NCBI GenBank assembly: GCA_964519905.1 | Contig: CAZFLN010000001.1 | Span: 1 to 64,000 of the forward strand | Source: CAZFLN01 sp964519905 | Lineage (GTDB): Bacteria; Patescibacteriota; Microgenomatia; UBA1400; UBA1396 | Length of the DNA: 64,000 nucleotides | Direction of reading: 5' to 3' | Shown here: one piece after another, positions 57,905-64,000 of the stretch | Layout: each line of letters starts with the position of its first letter | Numbering within the stretch: the first letter of the stretch is position 1 | Made by a program: the position numbers and the translations under genes | The notes under the pieces: generated by a model | Database searches by the model: none | Told to the model about the DNA's origin: nothing | The model's input: only the letters and a program-made list of their open reading frames with translations

Positions 57905-59743
57905 TTATCCCCGAATCAACGTGAGAAGTTCTTGTTCGAGTGCGCCTTGCTCGGCTTGTTCTGTTTCTGATTGGGACTCTTTTCGTTGCAGTACAGAGAG
58001 CTGCTGTTCAATTTCTTGCAGACGATGTTTACGGTAACGCTGCTGCAGCTGCGTGGTTGCAACGGCGAGTTCGCGCGCCGCGTCGGTTGGCGTGGTTATT
58101 GGAAGATTGGCCAGAAACACTTCTGACAGAATGTCTTGCAGTTCGGCCGGCACGCGGCGCGCCCACTGTTTTACTTCTCCAGTTTGGGTTGAGTCTGCTT
58201 GTTTCTGGTGCTGTTGCCACCAATTTGACCAGTCTTCCCACAAACGTTGCAGAGACATTTCTTGGAGCCAAGTGGGTTGCACCGCAGTAGCGCCACTCGC
58301 CTGCAGTTTTGTAAATTCCTCTGGGAACTGTAGAACCAATTGGAAGAAGTAACGACCACTTTGGTCAGGTGAAGTGGTTTCTTTCGCCTCATTTTCCTGT
58401 GCAGTTGAATCTGGACTGGGTTTGCGCGCTCGACCTAAGGCAGTGAGTTCGGCCTGTCGTTGGAACTGCTGCCACTGTTGTTCTAGAACAGACTCACTAA
58501 CATGGAATCGCTCTGAGAGTTGTCGCAAGTAGAAACTTCGCTCGACCACATGCTCTACTTTGAGCAGCAAAGTGAGCATTTCGTTGGTGGCGTGTTTGAG
58601 TCCGTCCGGACTGAGGACGTCGTACTGTTCCACCACATGGTTCAAAACATACTCAAAGGCTGAGATGTGGTTTTTTACCAGTTCTCGCCATTTAGCAGCA
58701 TCGTTTCGTGCTAAGTCATCTGGATCTTTGCCTTGCGGAAGCGGAATAACACGCAGAGCTACTGGGAATGGTTGGACTACTTCGATCGCACGTTTGGTGG
58801 CTTCTACGCCGGCTGAATCGGCATCGAGCGCCAGGTAAATAGTTTGCACGGTTCGAGCGAGTGTGCGCACTTGTTCTTCGGTCAGAGCCGATCCCTTTAC
58901 CGCCACAATGTTGGCTACGTGCGCCTGTACCGAACTGAGCATGTCGAACTCACCCTCAGTGACGATGACTGACTCGGCTTCACGAATAAAATTGAGATTT
59001 TGCCAATATCCATAGAGCAGATTTCGTTTGTGATAGATCGCTGTTTCTGGTGAGTTGATGTATTTGGCTTCCTTAGCTTCGTTTGCGAGCAGTCGACCAG
59101 AAAAGCCAACTACTCTTCCCCGATGGTCATGCAGCGGGAACATTACTCGTCCACGGAAGCGGTCGTATGGTCTTCCGTTTTTTCCTGGTAAAGCCAGTCC
59201 AGCTGCAATCACTACTTCAGAGGAAAATCGTTTTTTCTGCACGAGGTATTGGGTCAGCGTATCCCAGTTCTCTGGCGCGTATCCTAACCCAAAGGTTCGG
59301 GCGAGGCTGGGCGCCAGCCCGCGGCCTTCCAAGTATTCGCGAGCTGGCGCCCCAATCGCGTGTTCTTGTAGCAGGTAAGTAAAGTATCGTTGTGCGAGTT
59401 CCAGAGCGGCAAACAAGTCTTTGCGCATTTTTTCTTGTGGATCGGGCGTGAGTTTTTCCAGTTTGACTCCGGCTTTTTCGGCGAGGGCTTCCAAGGTTTC
59501 TGGAAAAGTAAGGCGATCAAATTCCTGAATAAAATCAAAGACGTCTCCTTTGCGTTTACAGCCGAAGCATATATAGCGCTGCATTTCTGCAGAGACGTTA
59601 AATGATGGTGTTTTCTCACTGTGAAATGGGCAGAGACCCAAAAAGTTTTTGCCGCGGCGTTGGAGCTTGATGCGCTCGCCAATGACATTCACGATATCGA
59701 GCTGATCTTTTATCTCTTGAATTTGACTCACGGTACGCCTCAT
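57905..59743 (-). CDS. dnaG: DNA primase DnaG
   Basis: 612 residues from ATG 59743; a TACAAT box overlaps this ATG, so the GTG at 59731 (VSQIQEIKDQLDIV) may be the real start. The zinc finger has CPFH and CFGCKRKG (about 38-65), and the TOPRIM core has VTEGEFDML and LALDADSAG. The last 150 residues are a DnaB-interaction type C-terminus with a Gln/Glu-rich coil. It makes RNA primers for replication. The dnaG-rpoD order copies the macromolecular synthesis operon of other bacteria, without rpsU. Confidence 0.95.
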   Translation of the reverse strand: MRRTVSQIQEIKDQLDIVNVIGERIKLQRRGKNFLGLCPFHSEKTPSFNVSAEMQRYICFGCKRKGDVFDFIQEFDRLTFPETLEALAEKAGVKLEKLTPDPQEKMRKDLFAALELAQRYFTYLLQEHAIGAPAREYLEGRGLAPSLARTFGLGYAPENWDTLTQYLVQKKRFSSEVVIAAGLALPGKNGRPYDRFRGRVMFPLHDHRGRVVGFSGRLLANEAKEAKYINSPETAIYHKRNLLYGYWQNLNFIREAESVIVTEGEFDMLSSVQAHVANIVAVKGSALTEEQVRTLARTVQTIYLALDADSAGVEATKRAIEVVQPFPVALRVIPLPQGKDPDDLARNDAAKWRELVKNHISAFEYVLNHVVEQYDVLSPDGLKHATNEMLTLLLKVEHVVERSFYLRQLSERFHVSESVLEQQWQQFQRQAELTALGRARKPSPDSTAQENEAKETTSPDQSGRYFFQLVLQFPEEFTKLQASGATAVQPTWLQEMSLQRLWEDWSNWWQQHQKQADSTQTGEVKQWARRVPAELQDILSEVFLANLPITTPTDAARELAVATTQLQQRYRKHRLQEIEQQLSVLQRKESQSETEQAEQGALEQELLTLIRG

Positions 59744-59756
59744 TGTACCGAAAAAG

Positions 59757-59772
59757 CCCGAAACATGTCGGG
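59757..59772 (-). terminator. Possible weak terminator between the RdgB-type gene and dnaG
   Basis: On the minus strand CCCGA and TCGGG pair around a six-base loop and are followed by CTTTTTC. The stem is only five base pairs. Confidence 0.4.
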
Positions 59773-59778
59773 GAGAAA

Positions 59779-60360
59779 TTACTCAGTTATCGGGTGTTCA
59801 GCCAGCCATGCTTCGAGCTTCTGTAAGGCTTGGGCTCGAATCGAAAAGGTATCCTTTTTTTCATCAGAAAATGTCGCCCATGGCTCTGATTCTCCAGCGG
59901 GAATAAAGACACTGTCCCACCCAAAACCATTATTTCCGGCTGGTGCTTGACTGACTGTTCCAGTAATACTGCCAGTAAAGATTTTTACTTCACAGTTTTC
60001 ACCGTCTGGATTTTTGTATGCCAGTGCGTAATGAACGGTGCCGATAGCACTTCGCTGTGGATCAGCGTCGGCTAAACGGCACAATCCTTCTGGACCAATG
60101 TCTTCCAAAAAGAACTTAATGAAGGTTCCTGGGAGTCGGCCATACTGTGGCATGGTAAAGGTGGTATCTTCGACCAATACTGGTTTTCCGAGTGCGGCAA
60201 ATGCCGATTGAGCCTTGGCTGTGACGACCTCGATTGCGTCCAATGATTGAATCTCTGGCAGATCCAAGGCTTCATGCGTTATTGGAACTGAGAGGTACTG
60301 TCGCGTTTGTGTAACTTTGCCGACGTTTCCAGTCACAAGTGTCAGTGATACAGCAGACAT
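59779..60360 (-). CDS. RdgB/Ham1-family non-canonical purine NTP pyrophosphatase
   Basis: 193 residues. The family start LVTGNVGKVTQ, VLVEDTTFTMP (the Asp region), GRLPGTFIKFFLEDIG and the later GNNGFGWDSVFIPAG and FSDEKKDTFSIRAQAL mark a Ham1/RdgB enzyme that removes ITP, XTP and dITP from the pool. It starts one base after the kbl stop (TAG T ATG), so it is co-translated with kbl. Confidence 0.88.
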   Translation of the reverse strand: MSAVSLTLVTGNVGKVTQTRQYLSVPITHEALDLPEIQSLDAIEVVTAKAQSAFAALGKPVLVEDTTFTMPQYGRLPGTFIKFFLEDIGPEGLCRLADADPQRSAIGTVHYALAYKNPDGENCEVKIFTGSITGTVSQAPAGNNGFGWDSVFIPAGESEPWATFSDEKKDTFSIRAQALQKLEAWLAEHPITE

Positions 60361-60361
60361 A

Positions 60362-61618
60362 CTAGATAATTCCCAACTCTTTTCCGGCGGCTGTGCAGGC
60401 GGTCACGAAGGCAGTAATGTCTTCTTGTGTGTGCGCTGCAGAAATCTGTACGCGGATTTCATCTTTCCCCGCGGACACGACTGGATAATTAATACTGGTG
60501 ACTAAGAATCCGCGTTCAAATAACGCGTTGGTGAGTGCTTGTGATTTGGCAGCATCTCCAATCAAGAGTGGTTGAATGGGGTGTTGTGAGTCTGCAGCGA
60601 AGGAAAATCCTGCCTGCGTCATGGCTTGTTTGAACATCTGCACATTTTTTTCGCTCTGTTGTATGAGTGTGCGACCAACGGCACTGTCGACCGTTTGCAC
60701 AGCTGCTTTGGCAGCTCCAGCCGTTCCAGGTGAGATTGGATTCGAGTAGATATAGGTTGCAGAAGATTCGCGGAGTGCATCAATCACCACTTGGTCAGCC
60801 ACGACGTATCCGCCGTCAGCGCCAAAACCTTTGCCAAACGTTCCTACTAGGATATCGGCTTTTCCGCCGGTCAGTTCTTCGGCTCCGCGGCCTGTTTTAC
60901 CAATAGCGGCAACTCCGTGACAGTCATCAACAATCAGCCACACGCCTTCTGGGAATTGGGTGTCAAACTCATCAACTATTTCGCGCAGTGTGGAGAGGTT
61001 TTGTACTTCTCCCAGCATACTAAATACTCCGTCGGTGACTACGAGGGCACGATCGAATTTCCCAACGTTTTGTTGTAAAACGTTTCGGAGCGCATCTGGC
61101 TGCATGTGCGGGAAGATCGCTTTTTGTTCACTGGAAAGGTTTCCTAAACGAATACCGTCAATAATGCTGCGGTGATTGAGTTCATCGGAAACAACAAGTG
61201 TATTTCCACTGATCAGCGAGTCTTTACTCTGCCCTTTTATAAAACTAAAGAGTACCGCCATGTTTGCAGCAAAAGCGGATGAAAACACCATGGCCGCTTC
61301 TCGACTGTGAAAATTTGCAATTTCACGCTCAAGTTCGTGGTATATGGCGAGTGAGCCAGAAATAAAACGGACAGCCCCTGGGCCTGCGCCGAATTTTTGG
61401 GTGGCAGCGTGTTCGGCATCCTTGAGTTCTTGGTGGTGGCGAAGTCCCAAATAGTCGTTCGAGTTAAAAATTCGGCGCGGCTGACCGTCAATGATTCCCT
61501 GCGGAGCTGGGTCGTTGGTGAAGCCGTCGATGACTCGTTCACGGCGCTTGCTGATGGAAGCGGCGTCAAGACGATCAAGCTCTTGTTGCAAAACATTCAC
61601 AAAGTTGGCGCGACTCAT
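60362..61618 (-). CDS. kbl: 2-amino-3-ketobutyrate CoA ligase (glycine C-acetyltransferase)
   Basis: 418 residues. A PLP enzyme of the alpha-oxoamine synthase family. SNDYLGL (about 53-59), the aldehyde-stacking SDELNH, DDCHGV (231-236) and the PLP lysine Lys263 in GTFGKGFGADGG are intact. It splits 2-amino-3-ketobutyrate with CoA to glycine and acetyl-CoA. An AAGGAG site precedes the start, and tdh ends eight bases upstream, so the two form the threonine-to-glycine pathway. Confidence 0.93.
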   Translation of the reverse strand: MSRANFVNVLQQELDRLDAASISKRRERVIDGFTNDPAPQGIIDGQPRRIFNSNDYLGLRHHQELKDAEHAATQKFGAGPGAVRFISGSLAIYHELEREIANFHSREAAMVFSSAFAANMAVLFSFIKGQSKDSLISGNTLVVSDELNHRSIIDGIRLGNLSSEQKAIFPHMQPDALRNVLQQNVGKFDRALVVTDGVFSMLGEVQNLSTLREIVDEFDTQFPEGVWLIVDDCHGVAAIGKTGRGAEELTGGKADILVGTFGKGFGADGGYVVADQVVIDALRESSATYIYSNPISPGTAGAAKAAVQTVDSAVGRTLIQQSEKNVQMFKQAMTQAGFSFAADSQHPIQPLLIGDAAKSQALTNALFERGFLVTSINYPVVSAGKDEIRVQISAAHTQEDITAFVTACTAAGKELGII

Positions 61619-61626
61619 AGAACTCC

Positions 61627-62553
61627 TTATTTTTTGAGGTGTGTGAGCATTTCTTGAACAAGAGCATCGAGATCATATTCTGGTTGCCAGCCCCAATCTT
61701 GTTGAGCGACAGTGTCGTCAATACTGGCTGGCCAAGAGTCTGCAATGGCTTGGCGATGATCTGGTTGGTAGGCAACTTCGACCGGAATATGTTCTTGAAT
61801 TTTGGCAGCCAATTCGTCAGCACGAAAACTCATGGCCGCCAGATTATAGCTGGTGTGTATAGTGATGGAGTCGCGCGGCGCGTCCATTATTTGCAAGGTA
61901 GCGCGAATGGCATCGTCCATGTACATCATAGGGAGTACTGTGTCAGGTCGTACAAAACAGGTGTACGCGCCGCGCGCAATCCCCTCGGTAAACATAGCCA
62001 CGGCGTAGTCAGTGGTGCCACCACCTGGAGCAGTTTTCCAGCTAATCAGTCCTGGGTATCGAATACTTCGAACATCCAAATTGTATTTCTGGGCATAGTA
62101 TTGGCACAAAAGTTCTCCAGCACGTTTGGTAATACCGTACATGGTGGTGGGTTCGATAATAGTGTCTTGTGGCGTATTTTCTCGGGGAGTAGTTGGTCCA
62201 AAAGCCGCAATAGAGCTTGGCCAAAAAACTTTGAGTGAGTACTCTTTGGCAAGATCAAGCACGTCTTTGAGGCTCTGTAAATTTACCGTCCAAGCAAGAT
62301 CTGGATTTGCTTCTCCGGTAGCGGAAAGCAGTGATACTAAATGATAGATGGTATCAATTTTGTATTCTTGAATAATCGCTTCGAGTGCCGCTTTATCTGG
62401 GAGTTGAACCGATATCGCTGTTCCTTGAAAGTTAACTGGAGCAGTTACTTTGTCTACTGCAATTACGGTACTAATACCAAATTTTTCTTGTAGTGCGGGT
62501 ACCAGTTCGGATCCAATTTGACCAAATGCTCCAGTAACCAGTATTCTAGACAT
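61627..62553 (-). CDS. tdh: SDR-type L-threonine 3-dehydrogenase
   Basis: 308 residues from the ATG at 62553 (MSRILVTGAFGQIGSEL). The NAD motif GAFGQIG and catalytic YGITK, with the Ser in WPSSIAAFG, mark an extended SDR. Together with kbl directly downstream it oxidises threonine to 2-amino-3-ketobutyrate; it is the UDP-galactose-epimerase-like Tdh type, not the zinc alcohol dehydrogenase type. The TACACT box six bases before the ATG decides the start. The specific activity is inferred from the kbl linkage. Confidence 0.87.
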   Translation of the reverse strand: MSRILVTGAFGQIGSELVPALQEKFGISTVIAVDKVTAPVNFQGTAISVQLPDKAALEAIIQEYKIDTIYHLVSLLSATGEANPDLAWTVNLQSLKDVLDLAKEYSLKVFWPSSIAAFGPTTPRENTPQDTIIEPTTMYGITKRAGELLCQYYAQKYNLDVRSIRYPGLISWKTAPGGGTTDYAVAMFTEGIARGAYTCFVRPDTVLPMMYMDDAIRATLQIMDAPRDSITIHTSYNLAAMSFRADELAAKIQEHIPVEVAYQPDHRQAIADSWPASIDDTVAQQDWGWQPEYDLDALVQEMLTHLKK

Positions 62554-62559
62554 ATCCAG

Positions 62560-62565
62560 AGTGTA
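62560..62565 (-). promoter_or_regulatory. -10 box for the tdh-kbl operon
   Basis: TACACT on the minus strand, six bases before the ATG at 62553. Confidence 0.55.
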
Positions 62566-62598
62566 CACCCTGTGCACTTTTTCTGTAAGGAGGTCAGT

Positions 62599-63816
62599 AT
62601 GTCTGCACCGAAAATACTTCTGATTGCGATTGTGCTTCTTGTGGTGGCTGCCGGCTGGCAGATGGCACAGTACTTGGCTCTTCCGCAAAGTATTCAACAA
62701 CAAGTGAGTCGTTCTGACAGTTTCTCAGGGCTTTTAGGGATGAATACCTCGGTTCCTCAGTCAAGCGATCTGGTCGATTGGAAGATAGAAACCGTGGCAG
62801 AAAATTTGCAGGTACCATGGAGTATCGTGTTCCCCAATGAACAGTCACTCCTGTTTACTGAGCGACCTGGGAGAATCCGATCTATCATTGCTGGGAACGT
62901 ACAAGAAGATCCGGTGTACACATTCCAGGATGTTCGGGTGAGCCAGGAACAAGGTTTGATGGGTCTGGCCTTACATCCTGAGTATGATCAAAACGGTTTT
63001 GTGTATACATGTGTGTCTCTTCCAGAGGGTGAAAGTTATTTTGTGAAAGTTTTGAGATTAAAAGCCACTAACCCAACAGAACCAACCAGTTTGCAGTTCG
63101 ATCGTGAAGTCATTACTGGAATTGCGGGAGCTCGAAATCATGCTGGCTGCGCGCTCACTTTTGGTCCCGATGAAAAGTTGTACATTTCAACCGGAGACGC
63201 TTTGCAAAGAGACCAAGCGAAGGATCCGAAAGTGCTCAACGGAAAAATTTTACGACTCAATGAGGATGGGAGCATACCATCAGACAATCCGTTTCCGAAT
63301 TCACCGGTCTACAGTACTGGTCATCGGAATCCGCAAGGTTTAGCTTGGCATCCGAACGGATCACTCTACTCTACTGAACACGGCCCAAGTGTTTTCGATG
63401 GACCAGCCGGCGGTGATGAGTTAAACCGAATTCTGGCTGGCGAGTACTATGGTTGGCCAGAAGTTTCACACGAGCGAACACTTTCTGGCGCGCAGTCGCC
63501 TCTAGCGGTATATACGCCTGCCGAAGCTCCGGCATCTCTCCTTGCCTATACTGGAACACATTTGCCACAGTTTACCGACGACTTATTCTTCGGCGCGCTC
63601 CGAGGAGAAGGTTTGTGGCGAGTACAAATTGATCCGCAAGATCCTACGAAAATTTTGAGCCAGGAGAAACTGTTCTCTGGAGAGTACGGACGAATTCGTG
63701 CGGTCGTACAAGGACTCGACGGTTGTATTTACTTCTCTACCAGTAACCAGGATGGTCGTGGACGGCCGGCAGGTACAGATGATCGAATTTTACGGATCTG
63801 CGCCGAGCAGATGTAA
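62599..63816 (+). CDS. PQQ-type soluble aldose (sugar) dehydrogenase family protein, membrane-anchored
   Basis: 405 residues from the ATG at 62599 (AAGGAGG six bases upstream). Residues 4-22 are a signal anchor. The six-bladed propeller shows the YliI/GSDH pattern: VPWSIVFPNEQSLLFTERPG, LMGLALHPEY, NHAGCALTFGPDEKLYISTGDA, TGHRNPQGLAWHPNG and EHGPS, which include the catalytic His and PQQ-contact residues. It would oxidise aldoses outside the cytoplasm; PQQ must come from outside, since no pqq genes are seen. It diverges from tdh. Confidence 0.88.
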   Translation: MSAPKILLIAIVLLVVAAGWQMAQYLALPQSIQQQVSRSDSFSGLLGMNTSVPQSSDLVDWKIETVAENLQVPWSIVFPNEQSLLFTERPGRIRSIIAGNVQEDPVYTFQDVRVSQEQGLMGLALHPEYDQNGFVYTCVSLPEGESYFVKVLRLKATNPTEPTSLQFDREVITGIAGARNHAGCALTFGPDEKLYISTGDALQRDQAKDPKVLNGKILRLNEDGSIPSDNPFPNSPVYSTGHRNPQGLAWHPNGSLYSTEHGPSVFDGPAGGDELNRILAGEYYGWPEVSHERTLSGAQSPLAVYTPAEAPASLLAYTGTHLPQFTDDLFFGALRGEGLWRVQIDPQDPTKILSQEKLFSGEYGRIRAVVQGLDGCIYFSTSNQDGRGRPAGTDDRILRICAEQM

Positions 63817-63874
63817 ACTTTACTGAGCTCCGCTCTCAAGCAGCTCAATAAGAAAGATCCTGACGTTTTAGGTT

Positions 63875-64000
63875 TTAATGTATGACGTCAATAAACATTT
63901 TTGTGAGTGTAACTAGGCTCTCAATATCAACCCATTCATCAGGTTCATGTGCACCGTCCCCGTCAGGTCCCCAGGTAATAACGGGAATTCCTAACAGAGC
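63875..64000 (-). CDS. M20-family metallopeptidase, C-terminal fragment
   Basis: The last 41 codons of a minus-strand gene cut by the window end. GIPVITWGPDGDGAHEPDEW followed by VDIESLVTLTKMF is the closing region of the ArgE/DapE/carboxypeptidase M20 family, including a metal-ligand His (in GAHEPDE). The specific substrate cannot be told from this part. It converges on the sugar dehydrogenase gene. Confidence 0.7.
   Translation of the reverse strand, partial: ALLGIPVITWGPDGDGAHEPDEWVDIESLVTLTKMFIDVIH

Noticed and set aside
62554..62703. A longer N-terminus for the threonine dehydrogenase
   Set aside because: The extra 50 residues are antisense to the next gene and precede the normal Rossmann start.

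Overview
The window is 64 kb of compact bacterial DNA: about 60 protein genes, one tRNA and four 10-N scaffold gaps. The gene set suggests a Patescibacteria (CPR)-like ultrasmall bacterium. Many proteins are short or single-domain, several have a Pro-, Lys- or PT-rich cytoplasmic or stalk segment next to one membrane anchor, there is an orphan conjugative-type DNA-pumping ATPase, and dnaG and a short rpoD are adjacent. The code looks standard: TGA, TAA and TAG all end genes. The lineage is an inference from style; no rRNA is present to confirm it.

Layout. 1-5.4 kb: an SH3 protein fragment, a VirD4/TraD-like ATPase, a secreted-protein gene bounded by inverted repeats, and a DUF4258 gene with a divergent partner. 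5.4-7.7 kb: ApbE, an FMN-binding lipoprotein and an RnfD/NqrB-like membrane protein, which look like a reduced flavin electron-transfer module. 7.7-13.1 kb: malic enzyme (interrupted by an in-frame TAG), mutS and mutL as one minus-strand operon. 13.2-20.8 kb: truB, a YtxH/histone-H1-like protein, a sugar nucleotidyltransferase, DsbB with a membrane-anchored VOC protein, a Pro-rich membrane protein and typA. 20.9-28.9 kb: a signal peptidase I fused to a CAP-like domain, a HAD phosphatase with an extra Cys cluster, an iron-permease-like protein, deoxynucleoside kinase, a CaCA exchanger, a DEAD-box helicase, an alkyltransferase and an S51 peptidase. 28.9-38.1 kb: surface and envelope proteins, an ABC exporter, Bcp peroxiredoxin, YbaY and META-domain proteins, and a second divergent TruB.

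38.1-42.4 kb is a tightly coupled copper operon (ArsR-YHS regulator, CopA, SafE-cupredoxin, HMA chaperone) whose palindromic operator covers the -10 box and the start codon. It is followed by zwf and a divergent murB. 45-56.6 kb holds small accessory genes (NUDIX, GNAT, VOC, DUF1801, MFS, ABC-F, a GT-C-like protein, a nucleotidyltransferase) and tRNA-Asn. 56.6-62.6 kb carries rpoD, dnaG, an RdgB-type NTPase and the threonine-to-glycine pair kbl and tdh. The window ends with a PQQ-type sugar dehydrogenase and the C-terminus of an M20 peptidase.

The most striking general pattern is promoter architecture. At least 17 genes have a TANNNT-type -10 hexamer exactly six bases before the ATG, which predicts leaderless mRNAs. 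Genes inside operons instead use Shine-Dalgarno sites or ATGA/TAATG overlaps. The rpoD locus carries a fold-back assembly error beside a gap, so its interruption should not be read as a biological break.
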